DNA of 64,000 nucleotides from an uncultured Collinsella sp. (lineage in GTDB: Bacteria; Actinomycetota; Coriobacteriia; Coriobacteriales; Coriobacteriaceae). This document shows positions 1 through 7,806 of the stretch, piece by piece; position 1 is the first letter of the stretch, and every line of letters starts with the position of its first letter. A program made the translations under genes and the position numbers. Under the pieces are notes generated by a model that was not told the origin of the DNA, searched no databases, and saw only the letters and a list, made by a program, of their open reading frames with translations. The stretch lies in the NCBI GenBank assembly GCA_958403205.1, contig CATXWM010000008.1:1-64000 (forward strand). The letters run 5' to 3'.

Positions 1-8
1 CACGCAAA

Positions 9-31
9 GGAAAGCACTTAATGTGCTTTCC
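9..31. repeat. Small perfect hairpin at window edge
   Basis: GGAAAGCAC and GTGCTTTCC form a 9-bp stem around a TTAAT loop. It has no downstream T-run, so it is a weak candidate for the terminator of a gene lying left of the window. Nothing else is recognisable before the tRNA promoter. Confidence 0.4.
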
Positions 32-126
32 GTCTTGCGCAGGACTGTAGAGCAGCAAACTCAACCCGCGCCAGCCGGCCCCGGAGACCCTCCCGGAGGG
101 ACCGAAAAACTTTTTCAAAAAAGTTG

Positions 127-156
127 TTGCGCGGCGGACAGACTTCTGTGTATACT
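127..156 (+). promoter_or_regulatory. Promoter of tRNA-Asp
   Basis: A TATACT -10 box at 151-156 is preceded by a poor -35 (TTGCGC, 127-132) at 18-bp spacing. Transcription would start near 163, about 40 nt before the tRNA. The boxes were found by eye. Confidence 0.45.
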
Positions 157-202
157 AATCCCCGCAGCGCACGCGAGCGGAAACAAACGCGAACGACTGC
201 CT

Positions 203-280
<78 letters not shown>

Positions 281-290
281 ACGCAATTAA

Positions 291-321
291 AGCCACGTCT
301 TCGGACGTGGCTTTTTGCGTT
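291..321 (+). terminator. Intrinsic terminator after tRNA-Asp
   Basis: AGCCACGTC (291-299) and GACGTGGCT (304-312) form a 9-bp stem capped by a TTCG tetraloop and followed by a T-rich tail. Confidence 0.9.
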
Positions 322-322
322 T

Positions 323-624
323 AATAGGCCCTCGATCTTATATGCCTCTTTATCCAAATCACAGCATTCGCAACGAGCGAGCCGGCCTCTACTGATATAT
401 GTGTTCAAACAGGGGGTTTGTTGCGCAACATCTGTTCAATGAAGCAGGGGGTTCGGTTATACTAAATTGCACTTTAGGCCGTACCTGATTCAGCTAGTCT
501 TCAAGTGCGGCATTCAGTGAACACCCATTTTATAATTTGGTTGTTCAGGCGGTCATTTGGCGTCTCGACACAAGCTCGGCCCCGGAGCTCGTTCGAGCTG
601 TTCGTATTCCTTGAAAGGGGAAAC
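323..624 (+). promoter_or_regulatory. Rrf2 upstream region with candidate promoter
   Basis: This 300-bp stretch has no supported gene. A TATACT -10 box at 458-463 has a TTCAAT -35 at 435-440 (17-bp spacing). This would give the Rrf2 gene an untranslated leader of about 155 nt. No riboswitch fold was recognised in the leader. Confidence 0.4.
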
Positions 625-1110
625 ATGGACATATCGAGGAAGACTGATTATGCCCTTCGCATGCTTGCGATGCTTGCCGAGGAGCCGGAGCGGTTGCTTT
701 CTGTTCGCACTGCTGCCGAAGAGGTCAATGTTCCGTATTCGTTTGCCCGTTCGATTCAGCACGGCTTGGTTCAGGCCGGCATTGTGGAGAGCTTGCGTGG
801 TGTTCATGGCGGCATGCGCCTTAAGGTGAGCCCCGACGATGTCACGATTCGTCAGGTCGTAGAGGCCGTTCAGGGCCCCATGGTTATGAACGATTGCACC
901 GCGCCCGATGGCGACTGTGCGCGCATGGGCACGTGCTGCTATCATCCCCTGTGGGCCGGAGCCCAGGCGCTGATGCGCGACTATCTCGATTCCGTTTCGC
1001 TCGGCGATATCGTCGCCCATCGCCAGTTTCCGGCTGTCGATCCCAAGTTCGCCGACCGCGATGCGTTTCCCGAGTACGCCGCTTGCGCGTATGCTTGCCG
1101 GGAGGAATAG
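625..1110 (+). CDS. Rrf2-family transcriptional regulator
   Basis: A 161-residue protein starting MDISRKTDYALRMLAML, the usual opening of the Rrf2 winged-helix domain (about residues 1-80). ATG 625 was chosen because it sits 4 nt behind AAAGGGG and matches the family N-terminus; the frame is open further upstream without family similarity. A cysteine cluster at about residues 90-106 (C-x6-C-x5-CC) resembles the Fe-S or redox-sensing cysteines of IscR/NsrR-type members, so iron-sulfur or oxidant sensing is likely but not proven. It lies just upstream of a MutY-like glycosylase and rubrerythrin in the same direction, which fits control of an oxidative-stress set. The regulated signal cannot be read from sequence. 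Confidence 0.9.
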   Translation: MDISRKTDYALRMLAMLAEEPERLLSVRTAAEEVNVPYSFARSIQHGLVQAGIVESLRGVHGGMRLKVSPDDVTIRQVVEAVQGPMVMNDCTAPDGDCARMGTCCYHPLWAGAQALMRDYLDSVSLGDIVAHRQFPAVDPKFADRDAFPEYAACAYACREE

Positions 1111-1131
1111 CGCCGCATAAGGAGCATTGTC

Positions 1132-2037
1132 ATGATTCAGGACCCCTTTCGTTCGATGATTCGTTCGGAAGGGGTCCTGCGTTATCGCGACCTTCCGTGG
1201 CGCCGCACGCGCGACCCGTATATCATCTGGCTTTCCGAGGTCATGCTGCAGCAGACGCAGGTGCCGCGCGTGGAGACGCGCATGCCGGCGTGGCTCGATC
1301 GCTTTCCGACTGTCCGGGCGCTTGCTCAGGCCGCCCCTTCCGATGTCTTGGATGCGTGGCAGGGGATGGGCTACAATCGCCGCGCCCTGGCGCTTCACAG
1401 GGCTGCACAGTGCGTTGTGGAGGACTGGGATGGGGAGTTTCCGCGTGAGATGCACGATCTGGTCGCGTTGCCCGGCATTGGCCCGGCAACGGCGCAGGGC
1501 ATCCGTTCGTTTGCATTCGATCTTCCGGGCGTGTATCTGGAGACCAACGTGCGCACGGTCTTTTTGCATCATTTCTTTCCCGATGTGCCGGCCGTTCCCG
1601 ATCGCGAGCTGGTGCCGCTGATTCAAGCTGCCTGTCCGGCGGCCCCCGGTGCGGCGGCGGATGAGATTGCGCCCTTTGCCGCGCCTCAAGACGATGCCGA
1701 CACGCCGCGCGCGTGGTATTACGCGTTGCTGGATTACGGCGCGTATCTTAAAAAGACGCTGCCCAATCCGTCCAGGCGGTCGGCGGGCTATAGTCGTCAG
1801 TCCAAGTTTGAGGGCTCGCGTCGCCAAAAGCGCGCCCACATTGTGCGCATGCTGCTGGCAGCGCGCGATGGGCAGCCGACAGGTATTACGCTCGATGAAG
1901 CCGTTGCAGGCGTTAACGAGATGGAGACGGCAGCCGGCCGAGAGCCGGTCGAGCGCGAGCTGGTCGCAAGCATCCTTGCCGATCTGGAGCGCGAGGGCTT
2001 TTGCCGCTCCGAGGGCGATCGTTGGCTGAGTGTATAG
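1132..2037 (+). CDS. MutY-like HhH-GPD DNA glycosylase lacking the Fe-S cluster
   Basis: A 301-residue protein with clear MutY similarity. LPWRRTRDPY (21-30) and SEVMLQQTQV (35-44) contain the family's catalytic Glu and Q-rich motif, and the helix-hairpin-helix is VALPGIGPAT (111-120). Two departures stand out. The residue aligning with the catalytic Asp of E. coli MutY (in LDGNVKRV) is Glu137 (YLETNVRTV), and none of the four C-terminal cluster cysteines is present. The C-terminus is short, with no NUDIX-like domain. It probably removes a mispaired or damaged base, but the chemistry cannot be assumed to equal classical MutY. ATG follows TAAGGAG and lies 21 bp after the Rrf2 stop, suggesting co-transcription. 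Confidence 0.82.
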   Translation: MIQDPFRSMIRSEGVLRYRDLPWRRTRDPYIIWLSEVMLQQTQVPRVETRMPAWLDRFPTVRALAQAAPSDVLDAWQGMGYNRRALALHRAAQCVVEDWDGEFPREMHDLVALPGIGPATAQGIRSFAFDLPGVYLETNVRTVFLHHFFPDVPAVPDRELVPLIQAACPAAPGAAADEIAPFAAPQDDADTPRAWYYALLDYGAYLKKTLPNPSRRSAGYSRQSKFEGSRRQKRAHIVRMLLAARDGQPTGITLDEAVAGVNEMETAAGREPVERELVASILADLEREGFCRSEGDRWLSV

Positions 2038-2152
2038 CTCGCTCGAATCTGAAGAACAGGATTATAAGGTTTAAATTCTCGGCATGGGGGGCATCCTAAA
2101 GATAAGGCCGCTCAAAGCCTATGGGCGGCATGCGTTGAAGGGAAGTACACCT

Positions 2153-2692
2153 ATGGATTTTGAGAACTCTCAGACCAAGAAGAACCTCGAGACTGCTTTT
2201 GCCGGTGAGTCCCAGGCACACACCAAGTATCGCTACTATGCATCCAAGGCCAAAAAGGACGGCTACGTTCAGATCTCGAATATCTTTGCCGAGACGGCGG
2301 GCAACGAGTCCGAGCACGCCAAGCTGTGGTTTAAGTATCTGCACGACGGCGCCGTTCCGGGCACTCTGGACAACCTGCGCGACGCCGCCGCGGGCGAGAA
2401 CTACGAGTGGACCACGATGTATGACGAGTTTGCCAAGACCGCCGAGGAGGAGGGCTTTGCCGAGATCGCCGCGAAGTTCCGTGGCGTCGGTGCTGTCGAG
2501 AAGGCCCACGAGGAGCGCTACAACAAGCTCGTCGAGCGCATTGAATCGGGCGAGGTGTTTGAGCGCGAGGGCGTAAAGGTGTGGAAGTGCTTGAACTGCG
2601 GGCACCTGCATGTTGGTGCCGAGGCGCCCGAGGTGTGCCCGGTGTGCAACCACCCGAAGGCGTACTTTGAGGAACAGGTGGTGAACTACTAG
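2153..2692 (+). CDS. Rubrerythrin
   Basis: A 179-residue non-haem di-iron peroxidase of anaerobes that reduces hydrogen peroxide in the cytoplasm. The N-terminal ferritin-like domain (about 1-140) carries the Glu ligands in FAGESQAH and ETAGNESEHA and the EKAHEERY helix. The C-terminal rubredoxin-like domain has CLNCG and CPVCN Fe(Cys)4 knuckles (about 150-170). ATG 2153 was chosen because it begins the family motif (MDFENSQTKKNL) with GAAGGGA upstream. It follows the Rrf2 and glycosylase genes, supporting an oxidative-defence neighbourhood. Electrons would normally come from rubredoxin or NAD(P)H:rubredoxin reductase; a rubredoxin gene lies far away at 42.7 kb. Confidence 0.97.
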   Translation: MDFENSQTKKNLETAFAGESQAHTKYRYYASKAKKDGYVQISNIFAETAGNESEHAKLWFKYLHDGAVPGTLDNLRDAAAGENYEWTTMYDEFAKTAEEEGFAEIAAKFRGVGAVEKAHEERYNKLVERIESGEVFEREGVKVWKCLNCGHLHVGAEAPEVCPVCNHPKAYFEEQVVNY

Positions 2693-2713
2693 CGCGTGGT
2701 GCTAGCGTGAGCT

Positions 2714-2799
2714 GGGCCGGGAGGGCCGGACTACCTTCCCTCCTCGCTCACGGCTTCGCAGGGTCGCGTTGAGGGAAGGTAGTCCGGCCCTCCCGGCCC
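2714..2799. repeat. 29-bp perfect inverted repeat
   Basis: Positions 2714-2742 and 2771-2799 are perfect reverse complements around a 28-nt spacer. The arms begin GGGCCGGGAGGGCCGGAC. It sits just behind the rubrerythrin stop. It could act as a terminator or mRNA stabiliser, but its length is more like a dispersed palindromic element. Confidence 0.85.
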
Positions 2800-2849
2800 G
2801 CTTCGGGTCGTCGCGTGCTCGTTACTGAAAAGCTGATTAGAAGTTTGTG

Positions 2850-2876
2850 TGTCGCCCCTTTGGGGCGGCACTTTTT
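2850..2876 (+). terminator. Intrinsic terminator
   Basis: TGTCGCCCC and GGGGCGGCA pair around TTT and are followed by CTTTTT. It lies between rubrerythrin and the small membrane-protein gene. The remaining bases of this 437-bp gap show no gene. Confidence 0.8.
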
Positions 2877-3129
2877 GTGTGGGGTTCCGGTCTTCACAAT
2901 TTCCGTCAAGCTTTTGGTTAGGTTTTGGTCGGTTGGCGTAAGGGCGGAAGGGCAAAAGATCATTCGATAAAAAAGCTCAGAGAAAGTGCTGGTAGGGGAG
3001 TTGTTGAGGTTTTCGACAGCTTTTGTCAACAAGAAACTTTGCAGCTATTGCTTCGGATTGCGTTGCCGTGGCCTTGGCGGTGCGTGATGCTGGGCGTAAG
3101 CGTCGAATGCTCCGATTGAGGAGGCCAAC

Positions 3130-3552
3130 ATGGATCTGTTTCTTGAGACCCCGCGGCAACAAGCCGAGCGCATGTTGCGCCAGCAGCAACGGCTTATGGA
3201 GATGCAAATGCAAGGGGCGGCCGTCCAGCCTCCTGCGCAAAACGCCGCGTCCGCGGTATCGTCTGCGGGTGAGGCGGACCCAGGAGCCTATTCCGTACAG
3301 CAAGATTCATATGCGCAGGAGCTTGCGTTCGACAAACGTCGTGCGCGTCGCCGTCGTTGGACCCAGCGCCTGCGTACGCTGGCGATGATCGTGCTGATTC
3401 CGTTGGGGCTCGCGGCAATCTTCTTGGCCTCATATGCCCTCACGTGCATTCTCAACGGCGCCTCGCCCAGTGAGGTACTTGAACACTTGGCAGCTCTCGG
3501 CCAGCGCCTGGGCGATGTCGTAACAACCATCCGCGCCGGCTGGGAGAGTTAG
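3130..3552 (+). CDS. Small single-pass membrane protein, unknown function
   Basis: 140 residues. ATG 3130 has a strong GAGGAGG ribosome-binding site. The N-terminal part (1-30) is Gln/Met/Arg-rich and probably helical. Residues 40-70 look disordered, an Arg-rich patch follows (about 71-82), and one hydrophobic segment lies at about 85-106, so an N-in/C-out topology is expected from the positive-inside rule. The C-terminal 30 residues are amphipathic. I do not recognise a family. The next gene, rmuC, is 123 bp downstream in the same direction. Confidence 0.75.
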   Translation: MDLFLETPRQQAERMLRQQQRLMEMQMQGAAVQPPAQNAASAVSSAGEADPGAYSVQQDSYAQELAFDKRRARRRRWTQRLRTLAMIVLIPLGLAAIFLASYALTCILNGASPSEVLEHLAALGQRLGDVVTTIRAGWES

Positions 3553-3675
3553 CGTTTTGATGCCTGTGGCCCAAAATCCATTTGCCCGATTGCCGTGGAG
3601 CGCCCGATGCGTGTGGCGGGGTAAGATTGATCGCGGTTTTGATTGATAGTCGATGAGGTTTGTTGGGCGGAGTCT

Positions 3676-5031
3676 ATGTCTGCTATTGATATCGTGCTTG
3701 TTGTGATCGCCTTGGTGGCGGTGGGGGTTGCTGTGGCTTGTGCCCTGCAGCTTAAGGGCCTTCGCGCCGAGCTGCGGGAGCGCGGCGATAGCGGGGCAGA
3801 GATGCTGGCTGCGCTCGAGCAGGCCAACAACGCGCTCGACACCCTCAACGTCGCGTTGGCAGAAACCCGCCGTACGGCAAATGCCATCGCGCAGCAGCAG
3901 ACAACCGATGCCGCCGTGGAGCAGCAGCGCTACCTGACCATCGCGCGTGAGTTCTCGCAGGCCGGCGACCGCATGGATGACCTGCGTCGCGAGACGGCCC
4001 AACAGCTCGGCGCCAACCGCGAGGGCATCGAGCACCGCCTGGACAAGGTGCGCGAGACGGTCGATGCCCAGCTGGGCGCCATCCGCAAGGACAACAACGT
4101 GCGGCTCGATCAGATGCGCGCGACGGTGGACGAGAAACTCTCCCGTACGCTCAACGACCGCCTGTCTGCATCGTTTAAGCAGGTGAGCGACCAGCTCGAG
4201 GCCGTGTATAAGGGCCTGGGCGATATGCAATCTATCGCCACCGGCGTGGGCGACCTTAAGCGCGTGCTGGGCAACGTCAAGGCGCGTGGCATTTTGGGCG
4301 AGGTACAGCTGGGTGCAATCCTGGCGGACATCCTTACGCCCGACCAGTATCTGGAAAACGTCGCCACCAAGCCTGGCGCCTCGGAGCGCGTTGAGTTTGC
4401 CGTCAAGCTGCCGGTAGACGAGGGCGATTCCGTGCTGCTGCCGATTGACTCCAAATTCCCGGGCGACGCGTACGAGCATCTGCTCGACGCGCAAGAGTCG
4501 GGTGATGCCGAGGCGGTGGCCACCGCGCGCAAGACGCTCGACGCCATGGTGAAGCGCGAGGCCAAAGACATCTGCGAAAAGTATCTGAGCGTGCCCGCGA
4601 CCACCAACTTTGGCATTATGTTCGTTCCGTTTGAGGGCCTGTATGCCGAGGTCGTCAGCCGCCCCGGGCTTATCGAGACCCTGGGCCGCGACTATCACGT
4701 CAACGTTGCCGGCCCCAGCACCATGGCGGCCATCCTCAACAGCCTGCAGATGAGCTACCAGACGTTTAAGTTGCAAAAACGTACCGACGACGTGCTGCGC
4801 GTGCTTTCTGCCGTCAAGGCCGAGCTGCCGCGCTATCAGGCGGCGCTGCGCCGCGCCCAACAGCAGATCGAGACCGCGGGTAAAACGGTCGAGGGCATCA
4901 TCACCACGCGCACCAACGTTATGGAGCGCAAGCTCAAGGATATCGACGCGCTGGAAGACGCGCGGGAGGCCGACGAGATTTTGGGCTTGGAGTCCGCAGG
5001 CTTGCTCGCAGACCAAAAAGACGAGGACTAG
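3676..5031 (+). CDS. rmuC: DNA recombination protein RmuC
   Basis: 451 residues. An N-terminal membrane anchor (residues 3-24, IDIVLVVIALVAVGVAVAC) is followed by a long coiled coil rich in Arg/Glu/Gln (about 25-190) and the conserved RmuC nuclease-like core. The core includes LKRVLGNVKARGILGEVQL, LPIDSKFPGDAYEHLL and the Pro-Phe-Glu-Gly-Leu-Tyr segment typical of the family. RmuC is known to suppress rearrangements at inverted repeats and is PD-(D/E)XK-like. ATG 3676 was preferred to an upstream in-frame ATG because it follows GGGCGGAG and begins directly before the membrane segment. Confidence 0.93.
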   Translation: MSAIDIVLVVIALVAVGVAVACALQLKGLRAELRERGDSGAEMLAALEQANNALDTLNVALAETRRTANAIAQQQTTDAAVEQQRYLTIAREFSQAGDRMDDLRRETAQQLGANREGIEHRLDKVRETVDAQLGAIRKDNNVRLDQMRATVDEKLSRTLNDRLSASFKQVSDQLEAVYKGLGDMQSIATGVGDLKRVLGNVKARGILGEVQLGAILADILTPDQYLENVATKPGASERVEFAVKLPVDEGDSVLLPIDSKFPGDAYEHLLDAQESGDAEAVATARKTLDAMVKREAKDICEKYLSVPATTNFGIMFVPFEGLYAEVVSRPGLIETLGRDYHVNVAGPSTMAAILNSLQMSYQTFKLQKRTDDVLRVLSAVKAELPRYQAALRRAQQQIETAGKTVEGIITTRTNVMERKLKDIDALEDAREADEILGLESAGLLADQKDED

Positions 5032-5048
5032 CTGCATCTGACGGCGGG

Positions 5049-5079
5049 GCGCCTGCGCAAGCACGGCGCGGGCGCTTTT
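5049..5079 (+). terminator. Terminator after rmuC
   Basis: GCGCCTGCGC and GCGCGGGCGC form a 10-bp stem (one G-U) followed by TTTTC. Confidence 0.7.
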
Positions 5080-5154
5080 CGCATCGTGCTTGTCTGAAGT
5101 GCGCTTTAGTGTGCAACAATGGCGTTTCGCCCTATCAGACACGAAAGGAAGCCC

Positions 5155-6957
5155 ATGTCTCAGAGAAGCACCAGTCCGCTCAAACGCTCCACCGTGCGCC
5201 GCACGCTGCAGCGTTTTTGGGACGTCACGCGCACGCAGCCGTTGATCGTCTTTCTCTCGGTGTTCTCGTCGGCGGGCTACATCTTTTTGCTCACGTTTGC
5301 CAACACCTACGTGATGGCCCTTATCGTCGACCGCGTCCAGGCCGGCCCCGTGGCGGGCGACCAGGTGTTTGAGGTCTTTGGCCCCTATATTCTGGCGCTC
5401 GTGCTCGTTAACCTAGCGGGCCAAATCCTCTCCAAGCTGCAGGACTACACCGTCTACAAGCTCGAGATTGCGGGCAACTATCACTTGGCGCGCCTGTGCT
5501 TCGACACGCTCTCCAATCAATCCATGACATTCCACACCAGCCGTTTTGGCGGATCGCTTGTGAGCCAGACGAGTCGTTTTATGAGTGGCTACACGGGCTT
5601 GGTCGACGTGACGGTGTATTCGCTCATTCCCACCATCACCTCGGTTGTCTGCACGGTGGCGGCGCTCGCTCCGGTGGTGCCGACGTTTACCGTGATCCTG
5701 GTGGGCATCATGGTCGTCTACATTGCGTTTGTCTGGCTTATGTACAAGCGCATCATGCCGCTTTCGGCCGCGACGTCCGCCGCTCAGAACAAACTGTCGG
5801 GCGTGCTGTCCGACGCGGTCACGAACATCCTGGCCGTCAAGACCTGTGGGCGCGAGGACTTTGAGCGCGACCTGTTCGATACCGCCGACCGCGCCGCGCG
5901 CGATGCTGAAACGGTTTCGATGCACGCCATGATGCAGCGCAACTTTACGACCTCGGGCCTTATCGTCATCACCATGGCCGTGGTGAGTGTGTTCGTCGCG
6001 GGTGGCAACGCGTGGTTTGGCATCTCGGCCGGCGCGCTCGTCATGATCTTTACCTATACGTACAACCTCACCATGCGTCTGAACTACGTAAGCTCCATGA
6101 TGCAGCGCATCAACCGCGCGCTGGGCGATGCGGCCGAGATGACGCGCGTGCTGGACGAGCCGCGTCTGGTGGCAGACGACGAGAACGCCCCCGAGCTCAA
6201 GGTGGGCGAGGGTGCGATTGATTTTGAGCACCTGAGCTTTGCATACCGTGATGCCGCGGCAGGCGAGAGCGTGTTCGACGACCTGACGCTCCATGTGGCA
6301 GCGGGCCAGCGCGTGGGCCTGGTGGGCAAATCGGGCTCGGGCAAGACGACGCTCACCAAGTTGTTGCTGCGCCTGGACGACGTACAGGGCGGCCGCGTGC
6401 TCGTGGACGGCCAGGACGTCTCGCGCTGTACGCAGCAGAGTCTGCGCCGCCAGGTTGCCTACGTGCCGCAGGAGGCGTTGCTGTTCCATCGCTCCATTCG
6501 CGAGAATATCGCCTACGGACGCCCCGACGCCACCGACGAGCAGATCCGCGAGGCCGCGCGCCTGGCAAATGCCCTGGAGTTTATCGACCGCCTGCCCAAC
6601 GGCTTTGACACCATGGTGGGCGAGCGCGGCGTCAAGCTTTCGGGCGGCCAACGTCAGCGCGTGGCCATCGCCCGCGCTATCCTGACCGACGCGCCGATCC
6701 TGGTGCTCGACGAGGCGACGTCTGCCCTCGACAGCGAGTCCGAGGCGCTGGTGCAGGAGGCGCTCGAGAACCTGATGCGCGGTCGCACCTCCATTGTGGT
6801 GGCGCATCGCCTGTCCACCGTGGCGGCGCTCGATCGCATCGTGGTGCTGGCGGACGGCGAGATTGTCGAGGACGGTACGCATGCGCAGCTTGTCGAGGCA
6901 GGCGGCGAGTATGCGAGCCTGTGGGGCCGCCAGACCGGCGCATTTTTGGAGGCGTAA
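5155..6957 (+). CDS. ABC exporter half-transporter (permease-ATPase fusion)
   Basis: 600 residues. The N-terminal type I exporter domain with about six membrane spans covers residues 28-330. The nucleotide-binding domain follows, with Walker A GKSGSGKTT (about residue 392), Q-loop YVPQEALLF, signature LSGGQRQRVAIARA, Walker B ILVLDEATSALD and switch His in VVAHRLST. All ATPase residues are intact. It should work as a homodimer in the cytoplasmic membrane; the substrate (lipid, peptide or drug) cannot be told from sequence. ATG 5155 follows GAAAGGAAG; an upstream in-frame ATG lacks a good ribosome-binding site. Confidence 0.93.
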   Translation: MSQRSTSPLKRSTVRRTLQRFWDVTRTQPLIVFLSVFSSAGYIFLLTFANTYVMALIVDRVQAGPVAGDQVFEVFGPYILALVLVNLAGQILSKLQDYTVYKLEIAGNYHLARLCFDTLSNQSMTFHTSRFGGSLVSQTSRFMSGYTGLVDVTVYSLIPTITSVVCTVAALAPVVPTFTVILVGIMVVYIAFVWLMYKRIMPLSAATSAAQNKLSGVLSDAVTNILAVKTCGREDFERDLFDTADRAARDAETVSMHAMMQRNFTTSGLIVITMAVVSVFVAGGNAWFGISAGALVMIFTYTYNLTMRLNYVSSMMQRINRALGDAAEMTRVLDEPRLVADDENAPELKVGEGAIDFEHLSFAYRDAAAGESVFDDLTLHVAAGQRVGLVGKSGSGKTTLTKLLLRLDDVQGGRVLVDGQDVSRCTQQSLRRQVAYVPQEALLFHRSIRENIAYGRPDATDEQIREAARLANALEFIDRLPNGFDTMVGERGVKLSGGQRQRVAIARAILTDAPILVLDEATSALDSESEALVQEALENLMRGRTSIVVAHRLSTVAALDRIVVLADGEIVEDGTHAQLVEAGGEYASLWGRQTGAFLEA

Positions 6958-7020
6958 AGACCCCATACGTGGGACAATCGTGCCCATAGGTTTGTTATGC
7001 CGCTGAGCCGAGGAGTCGTT

Positions 7021-7686
7021 ATGCCACGCGAGACCAATGCCGCCAAACGCGAGCGCGCCGTTGAGGTGTGCGAGCGCCTCAACCGTCGCTATGGCCCGGT
7101 CGAGTGCTTTTTGGATCACGAGAATCCCTTTAGGCTGCTCATCGCGGTACTGCTCTCGGCGCAGACGACCGACGCGCAGGTCAACAAGGTGACGCCGAAG
7201 CTGTTTGCCCAGTGGCCCACGCCCGAGGCCATGGCGGGGGCGAGCGTGGCCGATGTGGCCGATACCATTAAGTCGCTCGGCTTTTATAAGAGCAAGGCCA
7301 AGCACGCCGTGGAGGCCGCGCAGATGATCGTTGCCGATTACGGTGGCGAGGTGCCGGCCGACATGAAGGAGCTCGTCAAGCTGCCGGGTGTTGGCCGCAA
7401 AACGGCGAACATCGTGCTCAACGTGGGGTTTGGCATTGTCGAGGGCATCGCGGTCGATACGCACGTCAACCGCATCGCGCACCGCCTGATGCTGAGTCCC
7501 AAGACGCACGCCAAGGAGCCGCTCAAGACCGAGCAAGACCTGCTCAAGATTCTGCCGCACGAGTATTGGGAATCGGTCAACCACCAGTGGATTACCTTTG
7601 GCCGCGAGATCTGCGACGCTCGCAAGCCCAAGTGCGACGAGTGCCCGCTGGCAGACCTTTGCCCCAGCGTGCGCGTTTTGGGGTAG
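7021..7686 (+). CDS. nth: Endonuclease III
   Basis: 221 residues. Bifunctional DNA glycosylase/AP lyase for oxidised pyrimidines. The helix-hairpin-helix is LPGVGRKTAN with catalytic Lys127, followed by VDTHVNRI with catalytic Asp146. The 4Fe-4S ligands are C198-x6-C205-x2-C208-x5-C214, so unlike the MutY-like protein upstream this enzyme is fully canonical. ATG 7021 follows GAGGAG; an in-frame ATG 24 nt upstream lacks a good site. It lies 63 bp after the ABC gene and 120 bp before mfd. Confidence 0.97.
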   Translation: MPRETNAAKRERAVEVCERLNRRYGPVECFLDHENPFRLLIAVLLSAQTTDAQVNKVTPKLFAQWPTPEAMAGASVADVADTIKSLGFYKSKAKHAVEAAQMIVADYGGEVPADMKELVKLPGVGRKTANIVLNVGFGIVEGIAVDTHVNRIAHRLMLSPKTHAKEPLKTEQDLLKILPHEYWESVNHQWITFGREICDARKPKCDECPLADLCPSVRVLG

Positions 7687-7753
7687 CTGTTTGGCGTGCG
7701 CTGGCGTGTCCATCTCATGCGCTACCATGACAGGCAATGAAATCCGCCGCATA

Positions 7754-7781
7754 CCCGCCGAGCTTGCCCCGGCGGGCTTTT
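7754..7781 (+). terminator. Probable terminator between nth and mfd
   Basis: CCCGCCG and CGGCGGG form a short GC stem followed by CTTTTGG. The T-run is short, so termination may be partial. Confidence 0.5.
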
Positions 7782-7806
7782 GGCGTTGCGATGCCGGAGG
7801 AACAGC

